DNA from: Saccharicrinis sp963667815
GTDB lineage: Bacteria > Bacteroidota > Bacteroidia > Bacteroidales > Marinilabiliaceae
Strand: one strand, 5' to 3'
Assembly (NCBI GenBank): GCA_963667815.1
Contig: OY764021.1
Length of the DNA: 64,000 bases
Positions 37,701 through 46,760 of this stretch are shown in pieces (the stretch's first letter is position 1; each line of letters opens with the position of its first letter). The translations under genes were made by a program, and so were the position numbers. Under the pieces are notes generated by a model, which did not search any database, was not told the origin of the DNA, and saw nothing but the letters and a program-made list of their open reading frames with translations.

Positions 37701-37867
37701 CCAGATGGATTAAAACAGTTGGTATCAGCGATTGCAGACTATATGTAAATGCTAACAACTTAGTTACATGGGATCATATTGATGGTATTGCAGACCCTGA
37801 AAGTAATGGCTCAAACCGTTATCCTATTATGAAAACAATTAATTGTGGAGTTAATCTAAAATTCTAA
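34748..37867 (+). CDS. SusC-family TonB-dependent transporter, pair 1 of arabinan locus 1
   Basis: A 1039-residue outer-membrane importer. A signal peptide ends near FAQS (about residue 30), then comes a carboxypeptidase-like regulatory domain (about 35-115), a TonB-box-like stretch EVVVVGYGAQKKES, a plug (about 120-235) with KDASATAVYGVRGANGVILV, and a beta-barrel ending in a terminal Phe (NLKF). Unlike the SusC at 17262 it lacks an STN domain, consistent with control by HTCS rather than sigma/anti-sigma. It forms a complex with the SusD encoded 6 bp downstream to import arabino-oligosaccharides; the substrate is inferred from the neighbouring GH43 genes. Confidence 0.96.
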   Translation: MKKIISNITSSYRLVSMMIILIFFLTGQNIFAQSVNISGTIKDDTGETIIGATIVEKGTTNGTVTDFNGEFRLTVSSGQSSIIVSFIGFASQEVALNGQTSFDVTLRKDDQELEEVVVVGYGAQKKESVVGAISQLSSKEILKSPAANITQAISGKIPGVVTSQSSGAPGADDSQIFIRGRATFAGDGQPLILVDGVERSFSQIAPDDIEAISVLKDASATAVYGVRGANGVILVTTKRGRDQKPVVSLTANWQSQSPTRENTYLDSYNSVTLLEEALSNDGLPSQFSASDIDMYRQSSAGQLDGLNEMLYPNVDWYDEILRSSAPAQRYNVNVQGGTKRMRYFASGEYYDQQGLYKNLSLDKYGNKSNTSFRRYAFRANLDFLLSQDLTASINFGTRFEERNGPNTSESSSFSEVFYEINHTPGWLFPVNYTIPEGDSERVLYGGSSQYQNNIAARLAKAGFYRATNTISETNFIVDYKMDWLTEGLKAKAMMSFDYDAYYNRRFTADFATYELNDRSNYESIDAYNQFNTDSELGYAGNNQTTTLKLYFEYQLSYARKFGKNDVTAMVLYNQNDYRHQADLAQRYQGLVGRVTYGYDDRYLLEVNAGYNGSENFMEGKRFGFFPSFSLGWRLNNEAFMSNTKDWLNNLKLRASYGQVGNDIYKVNGVRQRFLYEQKWTQLGGAYRFGTSGYTGIYEGQYPNYGVTWERANKYNIGLEFGVWNGLLSGNIDVFNEERNNILTQFLTRPEWVGVKMAAGNLGKTKNSGFEIELKHANSIGENFTYNVGVTFAHAKNEIKDMDEPDLKTDYRKREGNPIGQYFGLISDGFVTAADLANPDMPISTFGDVQVGDLKYRDINNDGFIDERDETVIGFSNVPENTYALSLGCNYKGWGFSVMFQGVDHVSRYYDAEAMYSFVGGGKVKEHHLDRWDPSQSEEYNLANAKYPLLHYDSNGDHNQRLNSYFLKNGAFVRLKNIELSYTLPTRWIKTVGISDCRLYVNANNLVTWDHIDGIADPESNGSNRYPIMKTINCGVNLKF

Positions 37868-37873
37868 CAAGTC

Positions 37874-39637
37874 ATGAATAAAGTTTTATTATATATAATT
37901 GGCGTATTAGGAATGTCAGCCATTACATTAACTTCATGTGAAGATATGTTTGGAGACTTTCTTGATAAACAGCCGAGTAATGAGTTAACAGAAGAGCAGG
38001 TTTTTAGTGACTGGGAAACTACAAAACAGTTTCACTTTGACACTTACAACTTTCTACGTCACGGAGCCAGAAGAATTGGTAATTCTTGGTTAGATGCAGC
38101 TACTGATTTAGCAGAGACTAGTTATGCCAATGCTGGTGTTCGCACATCTTTTAATATTGGTAACTATTATGGTGGTGGTGGATACAATGAGTTGGTAGCT
38201 ACCTGGGAGCATTATTACAGAGGTATTCGTAAATGTAATATGTTACTTAACAGAATCGAGAATGTTCCTCAACCTGTTGATTTAAGTGCTGAAAAATATG
38301 CTACAGACAAACTAAACTATAGTTCTGAAGCTAGATTTTTACGTGCTTATTTTTATTGGGAAATGTTTTTACGTTACGGACCTATTCCAATTGTAACAGA
38401 AGTACTTGATCCAGAAGGGGATCTTTTAACAGGTTACACTACTCGTCCAACAACTAAAGAATATGTAGTTGATTTTATTTTAACAGAATTAAGTGAATGT
38501 GAAGCTGGTTTATTATCATACGATGATGGTTTTAAATCGGCCAATGCAGGTAGAATTAGTATGCCAATGGCCAGAGCTTTATATTCAAGAATCATGTTAT
38601 ATATGGCCAGTGACCGTTATAGCAGTGAATCTGACATTACCTGGGACGAAGCTGCTTATGCTGCAAAAAGCTTTATGGATGATTACGGTGCTAACTATGG
38701 TCTTTTTGCGGATGCTGATGGAAAAACAGCTTATAGTAACAGTATCTTAAGAACGCCTTATAGTGGACAAAATAACGAAGTTATTTTCTACAGAAATGAT
38801 GGAACAATTGGTTGGGGATCTATTTCTGGCGACACTCCTGTTGGAGAAGGTGGTAGCGGAGGTTTATGTCCTTCTCAAAACCTCATCGATATGTACGACA
38901 TGGTAGATGGCTCATCTCCATTTGCTGAATATGATGAAACAGGAGCACCTGTTTATAATGGAACTGCAACTCCTACAGTAAATGCCGAAAGTAACTACGA
39001 TGACACAAATCTTTGGACTAACAGGGACCCTCGTCTTGCAGCTTCTGTTTTATACCAAGGAGTTGAGTGGGGTGATGAAGGAATCATTAATGTTATTTTA
39101 GGACAACGTGATAATCCTATTGGAAACGCCAATGCAACTCCAACCGGATATTATGTACGTAAATATATTCCTGAAACTATTTTAGGTAATAATCATTCAG
39201 GATCAAGCTACCGTAACTGGATTTTCATTCGTTATGCCGAAATTCTTTTAAACTACGCAGAAGCAATGAATGAAGTAAATGGTCCTTCAACTGAAGTTTA
39301 CGACGCTCTTAATGCAATTCGTCACCGTGCCGGAATTACTGGAAATGTTGAAGACAGAGCTGAATTAACTTCATCTAAAGCAAACATGAGAAACTTCATT
39401 AGAAAAGAAAGAACTGTAGAGTTTGCTTTTGAAGAACACAGATTCTGGGATGTTCGCCGTTGGAATGTAGCAACTAAAGCACTTTCGCGCGACATTTATG
39501 GTGTTAACGTTGCTGCTGATGGTACTATTTCACGAAAAGTTGCACAAGAACGTGTATTTGAAGATAAAATGTATCTATATCCTATTCCTGAAGCTGAAGT
39601 TTGGAAAACAGATATTGAAAACAATCCAGGATGGTAA
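37874..39637 (+). CDS. SusD/RagB family lipoprotein, pair 1 of arabinan locus 1
   Basis: A 587-residue surface lipoprotein with a lipobox TLTSC (Cys22) followed by EDMFGDFLDKQP, the typical SusD mature N-terminus. Family blocks visible include SSEARFLRAYFYWEMFLRYG, IRYAEILLNYAEAMNEV and RKERTVEFAFEEHRFWDVRR; it ends in PGW. It acts as the hinged lid on its SusC partner, binding arabinan oligosaccharides outside the cell (inferred). Translation is tightly coupled to the flanking SusC genes, with gaps of 6 and about 30 bp. Confidence 0.96.
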   Translation: MNKVLLYIIGVLGMSAITLTSCEDMFGDFLDKQPSNELTEEQVFSDWETTKQFHFDTYNFLRHGARRIGNSWLDAATDLAETSYANAGVRTSFNIGNYYGGGGYNELVATWEHYYRGIRKCNMLLNRIENVPQPVDLSAEKYATDKLNYSSEARFLRAYFYWEMFLRYGPIPIVTEVLDPEGDLLTGYTTRPTTKEYVVDFILTELSECEAGLLSYDDGFKSANAGRISMPMARALYSRIMLYMASDRYSSESDITWDEAAYAAKSFMDDYGANYGLFADADGKTAYSNSILRTPYSGQNNEVIFYRNDGTIGWGSISGDTPVGEGGSGGLCPSQNLIDMYDMVDGSSPFAEYDETGAPVYNGTATPTVNAESNYDDTNLWTNRDPRLAASVLYQGVEWGDEGIINVILGQRDNPIGNANATPTGYYVRKYIPETILGNNHSGSSYRNWIFIRYAEILLNYAEAMNEVNGPSTEVYDALNAIRHRAGITGNVEDRAELTSSKANMRNFIRKERTVEFAFEEHRFWDVRRWNVATKALSRDIYGVNVAADGTISRKVAQERVFEDKMYLYPIPEAEVWKTDIENNPGW

Positions 39638-39669
39638 TCCTTTAATTGAGTTATACTATGTGGAATATA

Positions 39670-42600
39670 ATGAAAAACATAAATAATTATTCAGCACGAG
39701 CTTTGAAGCTTTTGCTGATAGGAATATTTTTCCTGACTGCGATTACAACATTTGCGCAAGAGGAAAAAGCTTTAAATGGACGAATAGTTGATCCAGAAGG
39801 GAATCCTGTATCAGGAGTTGTTGTTAATATAGCAGAATCAAGTAAAATTGTATTGTCTGACAAAGACGGTAACTTTAGTTTGAAAACTGTTAAGCCAAAC
39901 GACGAGATCATTTTTACATTAATTGGATATAAAAACACATCTGCTAAGGCTGTATTTAACGACAAATTTGAAGTTGTATTGGAGCCTGATACTGATGAAT
40001 ATGCGCACACAACTCCTGTTGCTTTTGGTAGAAAGCAAAAGAAGTTTGTAACTGAAGCTACATCGGTTGTTACTGGTGAAGAGTTGGAAAAATACCCTAT
40101 TACGGTATTACAAAATGCTTTTACTTCTACAGTTAGTGGTGTTGCTACTTACGAATGGGCAAGTGAGCCAGGATGGTCAGAAACAGCAATCTATATTCGT
40201 GGTTTAAGAACGATGAACAGAAATGCACGTTCTCCTCTTATTATTGTTGATGATGTGGAAAGGGATTTATCTTTCTTAGATGCCTATCCTATTGAAAAAA
40301 TTACAATTTTAAAGGATGCTGCATCTACTGCTATCTACGGTATGAGAGGTGCCAACGGTGCTATTGTTGTTAGTACTAAACGTGGAGAAGCTGGTCGTAC
40401 TAAAATTACATTAAACCAGGAAGTAGGTATTCAAACACTTACTGGTAAAATGGAAACTCAGAACTCGTATAACATGGCCTTAACCCGTAACCAGGTAAGA
40501 TATTTGGACGGAAAAGACCCTCTTTATACTGATGATCAAATTGAAATGTACCGTCGCGTAAGTAATGGCGAAAAATTAGAAGGAATGGATCGCTATAAAT
40601 ATTTTAGTACCAACTGGTATGATGAATTATATAGAGATGCTGCTCCTCAAACTAAAACAAACTTAACGATTAGTGGTGGTAATAAAACAGCTCGTTATTT
40701 TGTTTCTATGTCTCATATGTATCAATCTGGTATGTGGAACGACAAATGGACAGAATATAACAGCAACTTTAGTACTCAGCATAAATTAAATCGTTACAAT
40801 TTAAGATCAAATATTGATATTGACGTAACAAAGCGCTTGAATGTATCTTTAGATTTAGGTGGTCGTATCGACAATATCTCTCAGCCTTTAACAGGAGTAT
40901 TTAGTATTGTAACTTTTGGTGCTGTTGAAGCAAATCCAATGGAGCCTGTTTATAACCCTGATGGTAGTATTTATGCTTCAAGTACAGCTGCCAATGCAGG
41001 ACGTTTATTAGCATCTTCTGGTATTAATAAAAACCGTAGAAGAAATGTTTATAGTACTGTAAATATTACAGGTGATTTAAGTGATGTTGTTGATGGATTA
41101 AAAGCGAATGCTATCGTAAGTTTTGACTCTTACGAAACTTTTAACTCAAGACAGTCAAATAACGTTAACTCGTTTAATTATGATTACAATGCTGACGTAA
41201 CAGATGTATCAGAGTATGAATACACTCGTTTTTCTACTTATTCAGCATTATCAAATCCATCTACTTCTCCAAGAGATTACTACTATAACATTAACTTTAG
41301 AACAGGTTTAAGTTATGATAAAACTTTTGGAAAACATGCTGTAAATGCACAGGCTTTTGTTCGTACATATAAAAATGTATCGCACGGTTCTACATCTTCA
41401 AATCGTTACTTATCTTACAACGGTCAGGCTACTTATATCTACAATAACAGATATATTGTATCTGGTAATGTATCGTATATGGGTTGTGATAACTTTGCTG
41501 AAGGTGAGCGTTTTGATATTTTCCCTGGAGGTTCTGTAGGTTGGGTGCTTTCAGAAGAGTCTTTCTTACAAAACAAAAACATCGATTTATTAAAATTAAG
41601 AGCATCTTTTGGGCGTTCAGGACAGTCTAATACAGGAGCTGGAAGATATCCATTCCAAGGAACTTATGCTTCTGGTGGTGGATACACATTCGGTAATGAA
41701 GGTGGATCAAATGTAGGTGGATTTTACGAAAGTAAAGCCGGTAACTTAAACAGTAAGTGGGAATTATCGGATATGGTAAACTTAGGTTTAGACTTTGATA
41801 TTTACAATAAGAAGCTTTTCGGATCTATCGATGTATTTAAAGAATGGCGTTCTAATATTTTGGTAACTCGTTCAACAGTTCCTGCATTATTAGGGGTTTC
41901 TGCTCCTGATGATTCATACGGTAAAGTTGAAAGTAGAGGTTTTGAAGTTTCTTTAGGTCATCAAAACCACATTGGAGACTTTAAGTATTATGTACAAGGA
42001 ATGGTAACATGGAATACCAACAAAATTACCGAAATGGATGAGTTGACTCCTAACGTACCTTGGCAACGTAAAACTGGTAACAGAATTTATGATAATACAT
42101 CTGTTGCTTCGTTATATGAAAATGCTTTTAACAACTCTATTGGAGGATGGAACATTTATAAGTTTGTAAAATGGGCTGATGATCCTTCAAAAGTTGCTAC
42201 AAGTCATCAAGATGCAATTGATAATCCAGAAAAATATCCATATCACACTGCATCAGGTACTGGTCAGGCTTTAGGTACAGCTGTATTTAAAGATTTAGAT
42301 GGAGACCGTAAGATTGATTCTAACGATATGACTCCTGATACTTATACTATCATTCCTGAATTAATTCCATCATTAAACATTGGTTTTGAATGGAAAGGTT
42401 TTGATGCACGTGTTTTAATGACTGCATATTTAAATCGTTCAGTATTCTTATCTCCAGCAATTAGTTTCTCTGGATGGAGTAACATGGGTACACATGAAGT
42501 AACTAAAGCCTGGGGTTATTACAATGATGATCCAACAGACTCTAGAAATATTAACGCACTTTATCCTCGTCCTACATATGGAGGTTATAACACAATTGAT

Positions 42601-42870
42601 AGTGATAGAGGTTCTGGTACTTATCAAAATGATATTTGGGTTAGAAACGGTAACTTCTTGTCTCTTCGTAATGTTGAAATAGGATATTCATTACCAAAAA
42701 CACTAATCTCTAAGGTTAATATGACGCAATGTAGAATCTACTTAAGTGGTTATAACTTACATACTTTTAGTGATTTGCCAGATAATGTTGATCCAGAAAA
42801 GCCAATGAGTTTTGTATGGTGGTATCCAAAAACTCGTTCTTTCTCTGTGGGTGTGAAAATAGGATTCTAA
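39670..42870 (+). CDS. SusC-family TonB-dependent transporter, pair 2 of arabinan locus 1
   Basis: About 1067 residues. The signal peptide ends near TTFAQ, followed by a carboxypeptidase-like domain, a plug with KDAASTAIYGMRGANGAIVV and a barrel ending in GF. The usual VVVGYG block before the plug is replaced by TPVAFGRKQKKFVTE, and the protein differs from the pair 1 SusC throughout, so it is not a recent copy. I choose ATG 39670 (MKNINNYSARALKLL); the longer frame opens with TTG at 39646, and an ATG at 39658 is also possible. Tandem SusCD pairs are known in arabinan loci, where the two pairs may take different oligosaccharide sizes or branching. Confidence 0.94.
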   Translation: MKNINNYSARALKLLLIGIFFLTAITTFAQEEKALNGRIVDPEGNPVSGVVVNIAESSKIVLSDKDGNFSLKTVKPNDEIIFTLIGYKNTSAKAVFNDKFEVVLEPDTDEYAHTTPVAFGRKQKKFVTEATSVVTGEELEKYPITVLQNAFTSTVSGVATYEWASEPGWSETAIYIRGLRTMNRNARSPLIIVDDVERDLSFLDAYPIEKITILKDAASTAIYGMRGANGAIVVSTKRGEAGRTKITLNQEVGIQTLTGKMETQNSYNMALTRNQVRYLDGKDPLYTDDQIEMYRRVSNGEKLEGMDRYKYFSTNWYDELYRDAAPQTKTNLTISGGNKTARYFVSMSHMYQSGMWNDKWTEYNSNFSTQHKLNRYNLRSNIDIDVTKRLNVSLDLGGRIDNISQPLTGVFSIVTFGAVEANPMEPVYNPDGSIYASSTAANAGRLLASSGINKNRRRNVYSTVNITGDLSDVVDGLKANAIVSFDSYETFNSRQSNNVNSFNYDYNADVTDVSEYEYTRFSTYSALSNPSTSPRDYYYNINFRTGLSYDKTFGKHAVNAQAFVRTYKNVSHGSTSSNRYLSYNGQATYIYNNRYIVSGNVSYMGCDNFAEGERFDIFPGGSVGWVLSEESFLQNKNIDLLKLRASFGRSGQSNTGAGRYPFQGTYASGGGYTFGNEGGSNVGGFYESKAGNLNSKWELSDMVNLGLDFDIYNKKLFGSIDVFKEWRSNILVTRSTVPALLGVSAPDDSYGKVESRGFEVSLGHQNHIGDFKYYVQGMVTWNTNKITEMDELTPNVPWQRKTGNRIYDNTSVASLYENAFNNSIGGWNIYKFVKWADDPSKVATSHQDAIDNPEKYPYHTASGTGQALGTAVFKDLDGDRKIDSNDMTPDTYTIIPELIPSLNIGFEWKGFDARVLMTAYLNRSVFLSPAISFSGWSNMGTHEVTKAWGYYNDDPTDSRNINALYPRPTYGGYNTIDSDRGSGTYQNDIWVRNGNFLSLRNVEIGYSLPKTLISKVNMTQCRIYLSGYNLHTFSDLPDNVDPEKPMSFVWWYPKTRSFSVGVKIGF

Positions 42871-42888
42871 TTTGAAAAAAGTATTAAA

Positions 42889-44679
42889 ATGAATAAGTTA
42901 ACAACATATATAACAAGTGCATTATTTGCTTTTGGCTTGTTTTCATGTAGCGATTATCTTGATAAAGAATACGACCTTTCCATGTCGGAAGAGCAAGTAT
43001 TCTCCAATAAAGATAATACGCGAGGCTTTTTGGCGAACATATATACCAATTTGCCGGACGGATTTAGTGGTTATACCAATGGTCAGTTTTTAGGTGCTTC
43101 GCGCGATTGTATGACTGATAATGCCATCTCGTATTGGAACGTGCATTACTATCATGGAGTATTAACTGATAGTTATGATGCAACAAACCATCCTCTACTA
43201 GGTTTTTGGAATAACAATGTAAGTGCAATCAGAAAAACCAATCAGTTCTTAAAAAATGCCAGAGAAGCTGTAGTTGGTAACGCAAGTAAAGATGGTGATG
43301 ACAATAGACTATACGATAGATATTTGGCAGAAGCTCAATTACTTCGCGCTATCTTCCATTTTGAATTAGTTCGCTGGTTTGGAGATGCTCCAATTATTGG
43401 TGAAAACGAAGAAGGAACTCCAATTGTATTTGACCTGGGAAATCCGGGAGCAATGAATATGGAGCGTACTAATGCTGCTGATGCTTTAATGTGGGTTGCT
43501 GATCAATGTGACTTAATTAAAGATGAACTTCCATTCAGATACTCAAATGAAGTTGTAAATTGGGGGCGTGTAAATGGTGCAGCTGCATATGCTCTAAAGT
43601 CAAGAGCTCTTCTTTACCGCGCATCAGCATTAAACAACCCAAATAATGATGCATCATACTGGGCTGATGCAGCTAAGGCTGCCAGAGATTTTCTTACAGC
43701 AAATAATCAGTCAAGTAATCCATATCGTCTTTACGAAACTGGAAATCCAGACAATGATTATTACGAATGTTTCGCATCTGATGCTCCAAGATTAAATAAC
43801 GAGTTTATTTTATCACGTTCAGCTTGGCGCACAAATGCAATTGAATCATTCCTTGCACCTTGTGGTTTTAGTGGATCTCTTAACTCTGTAGGTCGTACTA
43901 ACCCAACTCAAAATTTAGTGGACTGTTATGAAACTGCTAATGGTTTACCTATTGATGAGGATCCTTCATACGATCCTCAAAATCCATATGTAAATCGTGA
44001 CCCTCGTCTTGAGCAAACAATTCTTCACCACGGATCAATGTGGGGAGATATCGAGAACGAAGAGTATCGTGCAGTAGATGTTTCTACACCTGATGGTGTA
44101 GATTACCAGGAATTACATGGTGGTACCTTAACTGGTTATTATACTAAAAAATTCCTTCATAACATTTCGTTTAAATTGGGTACTGCAAAAGACCACGTAT
44201 TCCCTATTTTCAGATTTGGAGAGATTTTATTAAATGCTGCTGAAGCTGTTAATGAATCTGAAGGTCCTGGTGCTGCATATGAATTCATCAATCAACTTAG
44301 AGCTAGAGTTGGAATGCCTGCTTATTCAGGTATGACTAAAGCTGAACTACGTGAAAGAATCAGAAATGAAAGACGTATTGAACTATGTTTTGAAGATCAC
44401 AGATTCTTTGATGAGCGCAGATGGATGATTTTTGAAGATCAATCAGTAACATCTGAAACAGGTAATCCATATTATAAACAATATTACAATCTTTATGGAG
44501 TAACTGTTACAAATCCTGAAAATCCTTCTTACGAATACAGAAAAGCAGAGGCACATCCTACTCGTTCTTTTACTAGTCCTAAAAACTATCGTTTTCCATT
44601 ACCAGATAGCGAAGTTAAAAGAGCACCTAACTTAGGTCAAAACCCAGGTTGGGAATTAGGTCAAAGTTCAGAAAATTAA
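42889..44679 (+). CDS. SusD/RagB family lipoprotein, pair 2 of arabinan locus 1
   Basis: A 596-residue lipoprotein with lipobox FGLFSC (Cys20), then SDYLDKEYD. SusD blocks visible are LRAIFHFELVRWFGDAP, FRFGEILLNAAEAVNESEG and RIRNERRIELCFEDHRFFDE; PGWELGQ lies at the C-terminus. It is the last gene before a strong terminator, so the LamG-SusC-SusD-SusC-SusD unit is one operon of about 12 kb. It partners the SusC encoded 18 bp upstream; ligand inferred as arabinan fragments. Confidence 0.96.
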   Translation: MNKLTTYITSALFAFGLFSCSDYLDKEYDLSMSEEQVFSNKDNTRGFLANIYTNLPDGFSGYTNGQFLGASRDCMTDNAISYWNVHYYHGVLTDSYDATNHPLLGFWNNNVSAIRKTNQFLKNAREAVVGNASKDGDDNRLYDRYLAEAQLLRAIFHFELVRWFGDAPIIGENEEGTPIVFDLGNPGAMNMERTNAADALMWVADQCDLIKDELPFRYSNEVVNWGRVNGAAAYALKSRALLYRASALNNPNNDASYWADAAKAARDFLTANNQSSNPYRLYETGNPDNDYYECFASDAPRLNNEFILSRSAWRTNAIESFLAPCGFSGSLNSVGRTNPTQNLVDCYETANGLPIDEDPSYDPQNPYVNRDPRLEQTILHHGSMWGDIENEEYRAVDVSTPDGVDYQELHGGTLTGYYTKKFLHNISFKLGTAKDHVFPIFRFGEILLNAAEAVNESEGPGAAYEFINQLRARVGMPAYSGMTKAELRERIRNERRIELCFEDHRFFDERRWMIFEDQSVTSETGNPYYKQYYNLYGVTVTNPENPSYEYRKAEAHPTRSFTSPKNYRFPLPDSEVKRAPNLGQNPGWELGQSSEN

Positions 44680-44703
44680 TACTAGATAGCTTTTTTTAAT
44701 ATT

Positions 44704-44742
44704 AAAACCGCAAAGGGTATTTTACCCTTTGCGGTTTTTTTT
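44704..44742 (+). terminator. Rho-independent terminator of the LamG-SusCD-SusCD operon
   Basis: AAAACCGCAAAGGGTA (44704-44719) pairs perfectly with TACCCTTTGCGGTTTT (44723-44738) around a 3-nt loop, followed by more T. This 16-bp stem shows that the following GH43 gene is a separate unit. Confidence 0.95.
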
Positions 44743-45056
44743 ACCCTAAATTTATTGTTTAATAATTCACGTTACCCTTCATTATCAACTCCAGTTTAAA
44801 CAACTATAAATAAACCAATTAAACACTTACGACTTAATACATCCAAAATCGATGCATCTTATAAATTATAATATTATCTATATCTCTACATGAAATAAAA
44901 TATAGTCCACCTAAAACACTTAATTATTAACTTATTTTGAGATTGTGAAATAATAAAATATAGTATAATAAATCGATCACAACAAAGTAGATCTATCCGA
45001 AGGAGAAAATGATGTGTTTAGCGTGTTGTTGTGGCATTTAAAATCAAAATTTATAT
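44743..45056 (+). other. Upstream region of the third GH43 gene with AT-rich direct repeats
   Basis: About 310 bp with no gene. ATAAAATATAGT occurs at 44895-44906 and at 44953-44964. GATCTATCC at 44990-44998 is the reverse complement of the GGATAGATC found in the candidate operator upstream of the other GH43 pair (27280-27288). Together these hint at an independent HTCS-controlled promoter here, but no clear -7 box was found. Confidence 0.45.
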
Positions 45057-46673
45057 ATGAAGAAAAATTTATTTTTAATCTTATTTGCATTTATTTTTAT
45101 TGCATACGGATGCTCAAAAGATAGCGATAAACCAGACGATTCGAAAAAAACTGGAGAAGAGGAAGAAGAGGAGATGTTTCCTGATTATGTTGCACCAACT
45201 TATGCAGATGATTATTCCTCCATTGCATCATGGGATTTACGAAGTCGCTGGAATTTAGCTAACGTGCATGATCCATCTGTGGTTTATGATGGCAAGTATT
45301 ATTATATGTACGGAACAGATGCCTCTTATGGTAATGCTCATGATGGACACGGACACTTTTTATATAGAAAGTCAGAGGATTTGGTGAATTGGAAATTTGA
45401 AGGTATGGCCATGTCTCAAACTCCGGAATGGGTTACAGATACACTTAACGACCAACGTTCCAGAGTTGGTTTAGATCCAATTTCAAGTCCCGTTTTTGGT
45501 CACTGGGCCCCTTCGGTTCGTAAAGTTGGAGACAAATATAGAATGTATTACAGTATTGTAGTTGATAACTATATTGGGAATGGACTACCTAATACTGCAG
45601 AGAATTTTGACTACACATGGACGGAAAGAGCCTATATCGGTATGATGGAGTCCACAAGTTTATTAATGAATACATGGGAAGACAAGGGAATGGTAGTTTG
45701 TTCTGTTTCTGACAGAGGAACAGATTGGTCGAGAGACTCAAGAAATGACTGGAGTGGTTATTTTAAGTTTAATGCCATTGACCCATCTTATATTGTTACA
45801 CCAGAAGGAGAACATTGGTTGATTTATGGATCGTGGCATAGTGGCATTGCTGCGATACAACTAGATGCAGAAACAGGACTTCCTCTAAACGAATTTGACA
45901 TTAACAACGAATCAACATGGGGAAAACCACTTTATACCAGATTTACAGGTTCAAGATGGCAAGCCTCTGAAGGGCCAGAGGTTATTTATAATGAAAATAC
46001 AGACTATTATTATATGTTTTTAGCTTACGATGAGCTTTCTGTAGCCTATAACACAAGGGTTTGTAGATCAAGGAATGTAGATGGACCATATTACAGCTAC
46101 GACGGAAGTGACATTACCAATGGTGGTGAAATTTATCCTATCATCACTCATCCATATAAATTTAATAATCATGCTGGTTGGGTTGGAATTTCTCACTGTG
46201 GTGTTTTTAAAAATGAAACTACCGGAGAATGGTTTTACTCATCACAAGGACGTTTACCTGCAAATACAGGAGGTAACACTTACAGTAATGCGATTATGAT
46301 GGGACATGTAAGAAAAATCAGATGGACAGAAGATGGATGGCCTGTTGTTATGCCTGAGCGCTACGCTGAAGCTCCTACGAAAGAAATAAGCGAAGATGAA
46401 CTATTAGGATCATGGGAAAACATTACACTTAATTATGAATTCCAAACACAACAAACTTCCGTTGCATTGAATCTGTCGTCCGACCATAAAGCTTCTGGTG
46501 CTTTAACCGGAACATGGTCATTTGATGCAACAAAAAAGATCCTGACCATTGGTTCAACAAAATTATGTGTCGAAAGGGAATTGGATTGGGAAGCAGATCC
46601 TAGAGAACTTACAATTGTATATTCAGGTTTATCTGGTAATGGAAGATCTTTATGGGGTAAAAAAGTGAACTAA
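45057..46673 (+). CDS. GH43 endo-arabinanase-like lipoprotein (surface type) with C-terminal domain
   Basis: A 538-residue lipoprotein with lipobox IAYGC (Cys19) and a long Ser/Asp/Glu-rich linker (SKDSDKPDD, EEEEEE), features of surface-exposed Bacteroidota lipoproteins. The GH43 propeller spans about 60-435, with catalytic candidates D72 (VHDPS), D242 (AIDPS) and E305 (ASEGPEV). A C-terminal beta domain (about 440-538) is like that of two-domain arabinan endo-1,5-alpha-L-arabinosidases. Surface location and endo-action would make it the first enzyme to meet the polymer. It is the counterpart of the GH43 that follows tandem SusCD pairs in the B. thetaiotaomicron arabinan locus (from memory). 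It ends at its own terminator. Confidence 0.92.
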   Translation: MKKNLFLILFAFIFIAYGCSKDSDKPDDSKKTGEEEEEEMFPDYVAPTYADDYSSIASWDLRSRWNLANVHDPSVVYDGKYYYMYGTDASYGNAHDGHGHFLYRKSEDLVNWKFEGMAMSQTPEWVTDTLNDQRSRVGLDPISSPVFGHWAPSVRKVGDKYRMYYSIVVDNYIGNGLPNTAENFDYTWTERAYIGMMESTSLLMNTWEDKGMVVCSVSDRGTDWSRDSRNDWSGYFKFNAIDPSYIVTPEGEHWLIYGSWHSGIAAIQLDAETGLPLNEFDINNESTWGKPLYTRFTGSRWQASEGPEVIYNENTDYYYMFLAYDELSVAYNTRVCRSRNVDGPYYSYDGSDITNGGEIYPIITHPYKFNNHAGWVGISHCGVFKNETTGEWFYSSQGRLPANTGGNTYSNAIMMGHVRKIRWTEDGWPVVMPERYAEAPTKEISEDELLGSWENITLNYEFQTQQTSVALNLSSDHKASGALTGTWSFDATKKILTIGSTKLCVERELDWEADPRELTIVYSGLSGNGRSLWGKKVN

Positions 46674-46698
46674 CAAAACAACATTTTTATTATATCAT

Positions 46699-46730
46699 AG
46701 AGGATAACTCAATAGTTATCCTCTTTTTTT
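46699..46730 (+). terminator. Rho-independent terminator of the third GH43 gene
   Basis: AGAGGATAACT (46699-46709) pairs with AGTTATCCTCT (46714-46724) around a 4-nt loop and is followed by a run of T. It lies between convergent genes, but the T-run serves only the plus strand. Confidence 0.93.
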
Positions 46731-46760
46731 ATGCTTTAAATTACTAAAATATGCTATTTC

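Noticed and set aside
39646..39669. Extension of the second SusC in the tandem to a TTG at 39646
   Set aside because: The signal peptide starts cleanly at the ATG at 39670, and TTG starts are rare here.
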